DNA from: Bacteroides sp. | GTDB taxonomy: Bacteria; Bacteroidota; Bacteroidia; Bacteroidales; Muribaculaceae | Direction of reading: 5' to 3' | DNA: 64,000 nucleotides | Assembly (NCBI GenBank): GCA_014802265.1 | Contig: JAAVCP010000083.1 | Span: 1 to 64,000 of the forward strand | Shown: one piece after another, positions 19,901 to 28,328 of the stretch | How the letters are laid out: each line of letters begins with the position of its first letter | How positions within the stretch are numbered: position 1 is the stretch's first letter | Translations under genes and position numbers: made by a program | Notes under the pieces: generated by a model | The model's input: only the letters and a program-made list of their open reading frames with translations | The model's database searches: none | What the model was told of the DNA's origin: nothing

Positions 19901-22900
19901 TACCCGCAATTTGTTCGAGCAGTGCATATAAACCCTTTACAGTAGATGACACCGGCTTTAATCCCGGAACATTATCTGCAAAATCATCAAATCCATCGAT
20001 AATATCTTTTATTTTATTATCGTCATTGTTATTATTACCATTGTCTTTGTCATTATTGTTGTTTTTTTCCTCATCATCATTAAACAAATTCATTAAGGAC
20101 TTCAGAGTATCAACTGCATCTCCTACAAAGTGACTTGCACATTTAGCAGCTGCTATAATAATACCGTTCTGACAAGGTTCACATCCTTTATCTTCCCTTG
20201 TTGGAACATTTGGGCGGTCATCAGAAGTTTCAAAATAATCAAAACCACCTATGGCACCAGGTCCAACTGACCAACCGCCGCTACCGCTACCACCGTAGGA
20301 TCCATTGCCTGAGTTATCCCATGTGGAGGGATCATCACTTTTGCATGTCCCCACTTGGAGAGCAACTCCATAGCGATGCCATTTCCTATCTGGTCCACAA
20401 TCCCAGAAATATAAAGTACCTAATTGAGAAGCACAGGGATCGTCGTCCATTGGTCGGAATGAATTTTCGCGTGCTATGCGTGTATCAGGGCTGATGCTTG
20501 ACACCTTAATCGGAATCTGAATACTTTGATTGGGAGCAAGAGAGAAGGGATCAGCATATGCCAGTTTTTCAAAAGTCAAAGTCTTAAAGCCGTCAGGTAG
20601 TTCAAGCTCTACATCTTTAGCGGTTATTAAACCGCGATTAGTCATTGTGACATAGAATACCAAGGATTCACCTGGCATAAGATCCTTAGCAGGCACATAA
20701 CTTGGTGCAGTTGTTTCTACTACCGGCACAGGCACACTTGTTTCGAAATTGACAGTGGTGACTATTTCATATTCATCTTCGATTTCAGTTTCCTCCACGT
20801 TCCAGTCAACAGTGATTGCATTAAAACTAAGGTTAACAACTTTTATGGTCTCTTTACCAGGATCAACCATAAGGTTATTGCGGTAAGAATCATGTTTGTC
20901 AGCTTTTACATAAACTGAGTAGTATCCTTCGGGAAGTTCCACAGAATATTTACCGTCGTCGCCTGTTACTCCTGATGCAAGGGTTACTCCTGTGGTGGGA
21001 TGAGCTATAGTTATTTCCGCGTCTCTGAGATGTGGAGCCTCAGCAGTGTAATAAGTGTTTTCGTCACATACGTCGATGGTGAGCATACCCTTGCTTTCTG
21101 AAACCGGTTCGATATAATAGGGGAGAGACAGACCTGAGCCGTTTGCACAATTAATACCGATAGAGCCTGACACCGGCACATTGAGCTGCATGTCATCATC
21201 AGGAGTGAGCCGGAGAATCACGGTCACCGTCTCTCCAGAGGCGAGCGATGCCATCTCTTTCGGGGTGGCTGTTGTCATCCAGTCGGGGAGTGCGAGTGTA
21301 ATCTTTCCTGTTTCACCTTTGCCAAGGTTGCCGAGTTCAAACACATAGTCACGAGAAGTGCCTTTAATCATTGTGGTGTTAATGTTTTGAACACTTGCCT
21401 TAAGTTGTCCTGCGGCAAGTCGGCAATAGTAATAAATAGTGACCGGAAGGGAGACACCTTCATTTGAAGTAACATTAAGTTCAATTTGTTGCCATTTTGC
21501 AGTCTCTGTCACGGCAAGGGGAGTAATGTGGAAGGTTATGTCCGCATCCTTACCGCCCTCAATGATATCATTGCAGGATGCAATTACTTCACAATTAGCC
21601 GGTGACTCCATAACTTCGACTTTTAACCCTGTAAGAGGAAGGGAACAGGGATTATTGATTTCGAAATTCCCATTAAAATTCTCCCCGAGAGTAGCCTCGC
21701 AGGTTATAGCATCATTTGAGGTGCGGTTAATGCCAAATACATTAAAGGCACTCATTTCGTCCATTAGATTTTCTCCGGGATAACATGCTCCGATTGCAAA
21801 CTTACCATATTGACCTGTGAAAGGTGTGTAAGAAGAAGAGAACTCACCGTTTTCGTCTGTCTCAACTATCATTTTGTGTCGATAGCCGGAATTGATGACA
21901 TATATCTCAACTTTCTCAAGAGCAGTATCAATTCCAACAAGTTTGCCGGAAATTTTTATTTCTTCACCGGGTTTATAGGAAGTCTTGTCAGTGGATATTA
22001 TGGATGAGAATGGAGCGACGGTAGTCACATCAATCATTGCAGAGGTATTGTTGCCGTAGTTGAGTTCTTTTACGCTATGGTCACGGTTGACGGTAGCGTA
22101 TAAGTTGAATTTACCCACTTTGGCAGGCATTTCTATATTCTTTTCCACAATTACAGTCTCACCCGGCGCAAGAGGATTTTGAAGATAATAGGTGGCTATT
22201 GGCTCTGAACTGTTACTGAAGAAAAATTCCACCTTGGTGAGTTCGGGGAGTTCGTATGCACCAGTGTTGGAAAGTGTTATATTTGCAGTGGTAAAACTAT
22301 TCGCTTCAGTTTCTTCAGGGCTAACGTTAAAGTCAGATAATTGTGCATCAGGTAATGTCTGGTCGGATATGGTAAACCATAGTGTTGCCTTGGCAAATCC
22401 CTCTGCCTCACCATATAGTGTAGCGTTAAACCCATCGCCGGTAGAGGTATTTGACTTTGATTTGACATTGAAGTCTGTCGAGGGTTGACCGGCAGGGATA
22501 GTCAGAGTTTCCGGGAACTCAAGCTCAGATGAATGGTCAGAGGAAAGCACAACTTGCAGCGGTGTTTGGTCAATTGTGTTTCTGGAGATTGTAGCTGTCA
22601 GCTCACCCCCTTCCTGAAGCACGGAAGTAGAGGCAGTCAGGGAAAGCATGGGTCCATCATTATCTATTACGGTAATTGGGACTGTAACCGTACCTCCCGA
22701 TTTTCCATTGGTGGCGTTGCAACTACAAGAACGAATGAAGACTGATGCAGAGATATTGTAGTTGCGCTCACCATCAACTATGTTGTTGTCAACCAACCCG
22801 AAATTAAAAGTCATCTCTTCCACACCAGGTTGCATTTCAAAAGTGGTTACCGGGAAATATATTGCACCCTCCGAATCATCTTCAAGACGGATAGTTACAA

Positions 22901-24488
22901 GTTTATCAATGTTGTCTGTACGTCGCAGTGTACCTGTAAGGGCAAGAGGACCATCACCTTCTGACACTGTTTTCGGAGATATTGTCAGTTCAAGAGCTGG
23001 GATATCGTTGTCAGCAAGTATAATGTCAACAGATGTCGGTTGCTGTCCTGGGGCAGAGGCAGTGAAGACCACGTCACGCTCAATATCGGGAATATCATCG
23101 TCGATGGCTTCAACTGTGACGTTGACTGAACTGCTGCCGGCTGTAATGATAATGGGAGAGGGAATTTTAAAGCGAGAAGTGAGATTGCATGAGAGAATCA
23201 CTTCAAGGTCTTCAATGGGGGCTCGCAGAGTGGTAATAGTAAATTCTATGTTCTCTCCTTCTTCAATTTCTTGTGATGACACTGCAAGTTGAAGAGAGGG
23301 AAAGGTGTCATCTTCAATAGTAATATTTCCCTCGATGGCTTCATAATCGTTTCCTTCTATTATGATAGGGAAATCAGAAATTTCATCAAGAGTGCCATTT
23401 GGCTTTATACCTACGTAGAAATAGACTCCGCTGTTATTTTTAGGTATAGTAACAGTTTGAGGTATTGTCATTCTTCCGTCAGAGGGTGCAGAGACTGTAA
23501 AGGTTTCATCTTTGGCAGTTGAACCACTACGATTAAGCAGATATTGCAACTCTTGAGCGTATCGTTCTTCCGCAGTGAGATTAAGGGGGGATAGATAGAG
23601 GTGTTTCGCCACACTTATTTCAGTTGCGGAATATGCAATATTATTTTCTGTGAGCCAGTATGGTTCGCCGGCATCATAATTTGCCGTGAGCACTACTTTC
23701 AGACGACAGTTGCCGTCAACACCGAGAATTTCAGGCAGCTCGATTTCGGCATTGCGCTGCATCACTCCTCCTCCAGGAAGGGTAGTCTCCTGATATGTAA
23801 CCGCCAGAAAAGATGTAGTGCCGTCTTGAGCCTCAAGAAATATCTGTTCGCTCCAGCCTCCGGTGGTGGGAAGGGCACCAACGTTATCTACTGTCCAACT
23901 TAATGACAGAGTGTTGCCGGGCACTATGTCACCAGAAGCCACATTTACTGCCGAGACTTCCAAATCAGGATTCTGAGCAATGGTAACTGATCCGTTTGAA
24001 AATCCTGTGGCAAGATTTGAACCATCGTTGGCAACAATTGCCACGTCTGAAAAAATCGGATGCAACTCGGTGCCTTCTTTTAGATTTTCATCAGCATATA
24101 GCTGTATGGTCATGATTGCCCCTGTGCGACCCTTAATTGGCGTATTATCTGAGGAGAGCAGCACTGCCTTAAATTGTGCATAACCGTTATCATCCAAACC
24201 AACATGATTCATTGCGACAGTATGTGAGTCTGTCCTATCTGTGGTTAAGGCATCTTGCCAATTTTGCAATGTTTCATTCCAGAAGTTGTTAATCCATAAT
24301 CCTTCAGGCAAGCTAATGGTGAATTGCACCGCAACCACGTCGGCTGTGTTGTCAAGGTTGATACGTAAAGGTATCTCCTTCCCAGCACCAAGGACTACAT
24401 CCGGGGTCGACAAGGTGTTTTTCTGTGCTTTCATCACCATTGTTGAGAGCAACAGAAATAGGATTGAAAATAAATATCTTGTCTGCAT
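16977..24488 (-). CDS. Giant secreted protein: cohesin-like, CARDB, Calx-beta, InlB-type repeats, sorting domain
   Basis: A 2503-aa exported protein. In order: signal peptide (1-21); a cohesin-like beta-sandwich (about 27-150); a CARDB-like domain (170-290); three Calx-beta-type repeats (about 395-700, each with an (E/Q)EG(G/E/D) start and DND end); more CARDB/adhesion modules (725-1150); a carboxypeptidase-regulatory-like fold (about 1150-1240); a Cys-containing Gly/Ser stretch; an Asn/Asp-rich tract (about 1466-1495); a helical region (about 1500-1760); further beta-sandwiches; two InlB/bacterial-repeat modules (about 2290-2440, EGYEFEEW and NGYEFTNW); and a sorting-type C-terminus ending in VKYIVR. 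It follows the 1128-aa gene by 14 bases, so it is in the same operon. Function is unknown; a surface adhesin or scaffold is plausible. Confidence 0.8.
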   Translation of the reverse strand: MQTRYLFSILFLLLSTMVMKAQKNTLSTPDVVLGAGKEIPLRINLDNTADVVAVQFTISLPEGLWINNFWNETLQNWQDALTTDRTDSHTVAMNHVGLDDNGYAQFKAVLLSSDNTPIKGRTGAIMTIQLYADENLKEGTELHPIFSDVAIVANDGSNLATGFSNGSVTIAQNPDLEVSAVNVASGDIVPGNTLSLSWTVDNVGALPTTGGWSEQIFLEAQDGTTSFLAVTYQETTLPGGGVMQRNAEIELPEILGVDGNCRLKVVLTANYDAGEPYWLTENNIAYSATEISVAKHLYLSPLNLTAEERYAQELQYLLNRSGSTAKDETFTVSAPSDGRMTIPQTVTIPKNNSGVYFYVGIKPNGTLDEISDFPIIIEGNDYEAIEGNITIEDDTFPSLQLAVSSQEIEEGENIEFTITTLRAPIEDLEVILSCNLTSRFKIPSPIIITAGSSSVNVTVEAIDDDIPDIERDVVFTASAPGQQPTSVDIILADNDIPALELTISPKTVSEGDGPLALTGTLRRTDNIDKLVTIRLEDDSEGAIYFPVTTFEMQPGVEEMTFNFGLVDNNIVDGERNYNISASVFIRSCSCNATNGKSGGTVTVPITVIDNDGPMLSLTASTSVLQEGGELTATISRNTIDQTPLQVVLSSDHSSELEFPETLTIPAGQPSTDFNVKSKSNTSTGDGFNATLYGEAEGFAKATLWFTISDQTLPDAQLSDFNVSPEETEANSFTTANITLSNTGAYELPELTKVEFFFSNSSEPIATYYLQNPLAPGETVIVEKNIEMPAKVGKFNLYATVNRDHSVKELNYGNNTSAMIDVTTVAPFSSIISTDKTSYKPGEEIKISGKLVGIDTALEKVEIYVINSGYRHKMIVETDENGEFSSSYTPFTGQYGKFAIGACYPGENLMDEMSAFNVFGINRTSNDAITCEATLGENFNGNFEINNPCSLPLTGLKVEVMESPANCEVIASCNDIIEGGKDADITFHITPLAVTETAKWQQIELNVTSNEGVSLPVTIYYYCRLAAGQLKASVQNINTTMIKGTSRDYVFELGNLGKGETGKITLALPDWMTTATPKEMASLASGETVTVILRLTPDDDMQLNVPVSGSIGINCANGSGLSLPYYIEPVSESKGMLTIDVCDENTYYTAEAPHLRDAEITIAHPTTGVTLASGVTGDDGKYSVELPEGYYSVYVKADKHDSYRNNLMVDPGKETIKVVNLSFNAITVDWNVEETEIEDEYEIVTTVNFETSVPVPVVETTAPSYVPAKDLMPGESLVFYVTMTNRGLITAKDVELELPDGFKTLTFEKLAYADPFSLAPNQSIQIPIKVSSISPDTRIARENSFRPMDDDPCASQLGTLYFWDCGPDRKWHRYGVALQVGTCKSDDPSTWDNSGNGSYGGSGSGGWSVGPGAIGGFDYFETSDDRPNVPTREDKGCEPCQNGIIIAAAKCASHFVGDAVDTLKSLMNLFNDDEEKNNNNDKDNGNNNNDDNKIKDIIDGFDDFADNVPGLKPVSSTVKGLYALLEQIAGTFDTCVNASADFDGVHACYKSASDAVDQLFDETLTESLGELVPAEKLSKFKSVGKKMLKYKKWIDIAADCAKDFVHACDHVNNDTINLPKAPAMSDYTQSVMDNLDIIHKRLEAFGAINDIMWGPEDNWDEVSFEEMEILNSIDYSKDLSELSQYKPESISHDMFREFCDRRRKYMEGEMPDDVKSLLRENLVFMQTTHTYFNDLGYDSPADYTNEHVTNLQKNAEESSSSVCASITLQFDQKMVMTRQAFRGTLSVFNGNEDTAMENVRLNLVVKDSDGNVATSHEFQINPESLDGFNGNLSLSDGWSLAPGETGNAKVLFIPTKYAAPTTDKPYSFGGSLSYLDPFSGLEVTRELFPVTLTVKPLPNLNLTYFMQRDIFGDDPLTETIEPSAEAEFSLLIHNVGYGEATDIRMVTEQPKIIDNEKGLAIDFEIISSQLNGGDKDLALGSAVATQFGNIKPMETAYAQWWFKSSMVGHFTKYDVKATHVSSYDNPDLSLLNEVTIHELIRSLEAEKEGNRLKAFMTNDIADANDTPDMVYLSDGSVESVQLMKSFEIKKTDDNNYLLSVIPAAEGWNYSSVMDPTYGVSEIVSVVRKSDGKEISLRNFWQTDRTLCDGKDPIYENRIHFADYLPTTESQEYVITFTPAPELLLEVASIEGTPLDGKPVKTPLEGVNVMFNKHIDPSTFTSEDIEMAIQGEKIDVSGITITTEDNKTFHLDLSAINKDAVTGFYTLTVNTESVVDAEGFPGKNGKTAGWNYYPDGSVLIGISVYPKNAGSVKRNTEDGDQTITESSVINSNFGDNISLTAIPAEGYEFEEWTIFDDSYSSDKEIIVVAISNNEITAIFSPKSYAVEIDTFCEGGTITGTYSGIYPFGEELTFIAVPDNGYEFTNWIVNGETLKENAAFNYIVTGETTISAVFSDITGIDTITADSRIVIYSIDGLLISSDASVETIRNLEKGIYIVNGVKYIVR

Positions 24489-24502
24489 AATGATGAGGTT
24501 AG

Positions 24503-27500
24503 TTATTTCTGATTAAATTTCTTATAAATATGTTTTCCGTCATAACTTATAGAAAGAATATAAACGGAACCGGGTGATGCGTTAAACGGAATATATAGTT
24601 TTCCATGTGTGATATTGTCTACCCCTTGTGCAAGAGTCATGCCACTCACTGAAAGAATCTGCCAAGAGGCTACGATAGCATCGGGGAGGAGTATGGATAT
24701 ACCTTCGGAATTAATGGTTAAGTTCTGATCACCCTTGATTACAGATATTCCGGACGGACGGGTATTGAGGGTTGTCGGAATTTCCACAGCATTAGTATCA
24801 GATAGCATGGCGAAGCTGACGGCATTGGCATCTGTGTCGGCAATCTTAACTGTGCCCATATTAATGGTGAAACCTGCAAGAGAGTAGCCTATTATATGTG
24901 TTTTGCCGTTGGCAGACTTCTTTGTCAAAGACATGCCCGGAATCTTTTCAAGAGAAACATTCTCAGACTCAACAATCACATCGAAGGCAGCCACATCTTT
25001 CTCCGAAGAGATAAAGAGGGCTGTACCATCAACGAATACGGATGCAACGTCGTTTTCTTCCTGAGTAGATGGAGATTTGGGCGAGACTTGTGCGGGTGCC
25101 GGATCTGATTCCAACAGCATATTTACGAGGCAAACCGCGTCTTGCACATTGATGATATCGTCTTCATAGAGATTGGCAGCAGTAAAGTTGAACGCAGTCC
25201 AACGATTAAGATATTGCCAATATCTGTTGTATAAAATATCATTGATTATTGATTGAAGGTCGAGTAAGTCAACTGAGGCACTGAAATTGACATCACCCTG
25301 ATTAAACCATAATTGCACCTTGGCATAGCATTCATTGGGTAAGATGGCTCCCAGCGTGTCACCACTTTTGCCGTGATATACCAGATCATTATCTGAGAGA
25401 CAAAGAGCTTCCTCCTTAAGATTACTAATGGATATATTCCAGCTATTATCAAATAGATATACTTCTAAGTTTTCCGAGGAATAGGATTGCGCCTCATGGT
25501 CATACAACACGATGGTAGGGATTTGGTTGGTCAAGATGTCGAGATTGAAATCGCGCAAATCAAGATTCAATGTGAGGTCAAGAGTCTGTTGGTAGTATGC
25601 GAATCCAGTGGTTGGATTGAGCATAGGAACTACCTCTGAAATAAAGTTTTGGGTAATGTCTATCCATTCGATGTTTGGGAATTGCGATAATACACCGGCA
25701 TTCCCGGTCAGCTTATTGTCGTATATTGAGAGGGATTTTAGATTACTTAACGCTTCGGGATCCTCCTCTTTAATAAAAGCCAGACGGTCGATGTCGCCGG
25801 TAAAGTCATTATTGGCTAAGGACATTTCTCTGACATTCTTGAATCTGAAAGCTGTCAGTGGCAATTCACCTTTAAGTCCACGTTTGGTAAGCCATAATTG
25901 AGTAATATTCCCTTTTTCAATAGTAATGTGGTTATGGTTTAGCTTAGCGGCAGATGTCTTATCGTTGGTCAGTTCCCAAAGGTCGGTCGTATTGTTATCC
26001 TTGCTGAGTTCCTCATTTAATGCGAGAAGTTTGTTCCAGTCGTCATCATTAAGATTATATATAGAGAAGCAGCCGAGACTTCTGCGTGGAATGGCATAAA
26101 AACCCGGACCCTCAGTAAATTCAATGAATACTTCATAGTCACCTGCATTGGAGGGAGCCTCTTCCGAGTGGGAGTCGTCACAGACATATGTAAGAATCAT
26201 TTCGCCGACTCCGTCAATGTCACGAACCCATGCTGCGTGTTGGGTGCCATCGTAGGTTATGTCTTCCTCCGGAATCCGGAACTCTATCCAATCATCTTGA
26301 CAATGAGTCTTGTTTATTGTGAAAGATGCTGAGAGAGTACCACAGTAATTGTTTACTCCCTCAATAGTCATCAAGGCGGTACCGGCATAATGATTATCTG
26401 TATATTTCACATCATAATCGCCATTAACCCAATACGAATTTTCATTAAGATTAGCCACCGGTCCGTCAAGGGTATAGTCCGGACGGATATCGCCGGCAAC
26501 AAAATCAAATTCTGTTTGGTGAAGAATGATTGTTCCCTCCAATGGAGCCGGATTAATTTGGAACTCACAGTATTTTTTACCTATAGTTTCAGGATATACC
26601 CCTTCAATGGTAAAGTATGCAGTTCCGGCATTAATATTATTCTCGTAGTTTGATACAATATATTTATTGTTATCAATTTCTGTGGTTATGACGTTTTGGA
26701 AATGCTCCTCACCATTGTAGGTGAAATCTATAAACGGATCATATTCCACATGGTTAACGTCAAGATATTCAATCGGATCGAGCATTGTAGTGTTGCCTAC
26801 ATTGTCAACGATACGTAGATAGACAGTGTGTATCTTCTTTTCCGGATCAAAGTAAAGGTCAATCTGCTGTGAGAACTCTGTGTCAGAAGGAATCATATCA
26901 GTAAGCGGTTGCCATAAATCCGGATATTCTACGGCGTATTCTATTCTTCCATCAACACCCGCAGGGCTTGTATATATGCCATCAATGTTGATTCGGTGAA
27001 CTGCATATATGTCGTTCCATCCCTCCGGATCATCAGGTGTAACAGAATAGGAAACTCCGGGCTGAAGATTTACGTCACCAATTCCAATAAGGAAGGAATA
27101 TGTGGCAGAGTCATTTGACCGGATGGTCTTATCTTTCCAACACCAGCCCATTGCGCTGTCGTAGTTACCGTTTTCATACATGAAATTGCCTGTCTCTTCA
27201 TACTCTCCCACAATGTTATACGGGTAAGAGTTGCTTCCATAGTTGCCAAACCAGAAATCACTAACAGGAGTGACTCCGGCAAGCCCCGAGCCAAACAAAA
27301 TACATAGTTCCGCGCCACTGCCATCTTTCATGGTCAGACCGTAGGTGTTATTGTCATAGTCAATACGTCGTGAAATAGGTGCACAATCATTATCCCCGAT
27401 TTGTACGTCTGCATAGGTGCCAAGCGAGATAACAATATCCTCTTGGGTTGTGTTGTTTAGCACATAACTCACTCTTACCATTTCTCCTTGAGGCTCGAAA

Positions 27501-27889
27501 AGAGTGGCTACTTTTATTCCGTAAAGCTCGGTCGGATTGGAGGAATCAATGTTTTCGGCAGAGTTATCATTTACTTTCAATGCCATTTGGTAGCCGCCAT
27601 TAGAATAGGTCGAACCATAATAAAATTCACCAAATTGACCCCAGAAATCAAAATTATAGGTTTGGCGTAAATAAAGACGTGTGTTCCCCACCTGATTGTA
27701 GTTTGACTCAAGATAATTGGTCACAGACTTCATAGGTTGCTTATCCTTTTGACCTTTGGCAAAACTATTGGGTGTTGGCGCCGGGAATGCTGAAAAAGCA
27801 GTAAGCGCAAAGCTAAGCCACACAAGGAGTTGCGTAGGTTTTCTCAATAGTATGTCTTTGCAGCCATTACTTTTATAAAAATGTTTCAT
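24503..27889 (-). CDS. Secreted protein with MBG-like, leucine-rich, dockerin-like and sorting domains
   Basis: A 1128-aa exported protein. An N-terminal signal segment (hydrophobic about 18-37), an N-terminal beta-rich domain (about 50-300), MBG/Ig-like repeats each ending in a GTAxxTIEG phrase (about 375-540), a leucine-rich repeat block (about 655-770, xLKGELPLTAF, LSIYDNKLTG), a dockerin-like pair of Ca-loop helices (GDVNFSASVDLLDLQSI, about 866, and INVQDAVCLVNMLL, about 912), a cohesin-like segment (about 950-1035), and a C-terminal sorting-type domain (about 1058-1128). First gene of a two-gene operon with the 2503-aa protein. Function unknown. Confidence 0.78.
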   Translation of the reverse strand: MKHFYKSNGCKDILLRKPTQLLVWLSFALTAFSAFPAPTPNSFAKGQKDKQPMKSVTNYLESNYNQVGNTRLYLRQTYNFDFWGQFGEFYYGSTYSNGGYQMALKVNDNSAENIDSSNPTELYGIKVATLFEPQGEMVRVSYVLNNTTQEDIVISLGTYADVQIGDNDCAPISRRIDYDNNTYGLTMKDGSGAELCILFGSGLAGVTPVSDFWFGNYGSNSYPYNIVGEYEETGNFMYENGNYDSAMGWCWKDKTIRSNDSATYSFLIGIGDVNLQPGVSYSVTPDDPEGWNDIYAVHRINIDGIYTSPAGVDGRIEYAVEYPDLWQPLTDMIPSDTEFSQQIDLYFDPEKKIHTVYLRIVDNVGNTTMLDPIEYLDVNHVEYDPFIDFTYNGEEHFQNVITTEIDNNKYIVSNYENNINAGTAYFTIEGVYPETIGKKYCEFQINPAPLEGTIILHQTEFDFVAGDIRPDYTLDGPVANLNENSYWVNGDYDVKYTDNHYAGTALMTIEGVNNYCGTLSASFTINKTHCQDDWIEFRIPEEDITYDGTQHAAWVRDIDGVGEMILTYVCDDSHSEEAPSNAGDYEVFIEFTEGPGFYAIPRRSLGCFSIYNLNDDDWNKLLALNEELSKDNNTTDLWELTNDKTSAAKLNHNHITIEKGNITQLWLTKRGLKGELPLTAFRFKNVREMSLANNDFTGDIDRLAFIKEEDPEALSNLKSLSIYDNKLTGNAGVLSQFPNIEWIDITQNFISEVVPMLNPTTGFAYYQQTLDLTLNLDLRDFNLDILTNQIPTIVLYDHEAQSYSSENLEVYLFDNSWNISISNLKEEALCLSDNDLVYHGKSGDTLGAILPNECYAKVQLWFNQGDVNFSASVDLLDLQSIINDILYNRYWQYLNRWTAFNFTAANLYEDDIINVQDAVCLVNMLLESDPAPAQVSPKSPSTQEENDVASVFVDGTALFISSEKDVAAFDVIVESENVSLEKIPGMSLTKKSANGKTHIIGYSLAGFTINMGTVKIADTDANAVSFAMLSDTNAVEIPTTLNTRPSGISVIKGDQNLTINSEGISILLPDAIVASWQILSVSGMTLAQGVDNITHGKLYIPFNASPGSVYILSISYDGKHIYKKFNQK

Positions 27890-27993
27890 AATTAATTGTG
27901 TTAGTGGAGTTTATATAATTAATCAACTCTGTAAGAACGATTGAACTGACTTGTTAGGTAGACGTATCTTTCATACTGCGGTCAATATGTTGG

Positions 27994-28025
27994 CAAATGT
28001 AATAAAAATAATGATAATTTGCAAA
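27994..28025 (-). promoter_or_regulatory. Promoter of the two-gene secreted protein operon
   Basis: -33 TTTG (28025-28022) and -7 TACATTTG (28001-27994) on the minus strand, 20 bases apart, about 105 bases upstream of the ATG at 27889. Confidence 0.65.
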
Positions 28026-28082
28026 TTAAATTCGATACTTTAATTAAAAACTATAACTTGAGACAATATAATATAAAATTTT

Positions 28083-28111
28083 TATACTCTGCCGTCATTT
28101 GGCAGAGTATA
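28083..28111. promoter_or_regulatory. Perfect 11-bp inverted repeat next to the zinc-ribbon promoter
   Basis: TATACTCTGCC and its exact complement, separated by 7 bases, end 4 bases upstream of a -7 element (28116). The site lies in a divergent intergenic region, so a terminator is not needed there; an operator overlapping the promoter is more likely. Confidence 0.55.
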
Positions 28112-28115
28112 GCTT

Positions 28116-28123
28116 TAACTTTG
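28116..28123 (+). promoter_or_regulatory. -7 promoter element of the 28.1-30.6 kb cluster
   Basis: TAACTTTG matches TAnnTTTG and is followed by an ATG 24 bases later (28147). A TTTG at 28098-28101 is closer than usual (14 bases) and lies within the inverted repeat. Confidence 0.55.
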
Positions 28124-28146
28124 CCTACAAAATAAAAATATAGACT

Positions 28147-28290
28147 ATGATTATAGAGATTCAGAAAAGAAAATGTATGAGGTGTGGTAATGAATTTAAT
28201 CATACTTTAGGTGGAATTGTCTTTGTGCCGAATCCTTCATGCCCGAAATGTGGATTTATTTTTACCCGCAAAGTCAAGACACTCTTTTAA
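28147..28290 (+). CDS. Small zinc-ribbon protein (47 aa)
   Basis: A 47-aa protein with two CxxC knuckles, KCMRCGNEF near the N-terminus and SCPKCGFIF near the C-terminus, spaced as in a rubredoxin-type/zinc ribbon. It starts 24 bases after a promoter element and ends 38 bases before the 402-aa gene, so it is probably the first gene of that cluster. It could be a small regulator or adaptor; nothing in sequence decides this. Confidence 0.7.
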   Translation: MIIEIQKRKCMRCGNEFNHTLGGIVFVPNPSCPKCGFIFTRKVKTLF

Positions 28291-28328
28291 TGATATCGGA
28301 AACCATTACTAAATAGGATGTTGTTGAC

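Noticed and set aside
22762..23292. 176-aa open frame opposite the giant secreted protein
   Set aside because: Ser/Arg-rich shadow of the Calx-beta region without promoter or domain.
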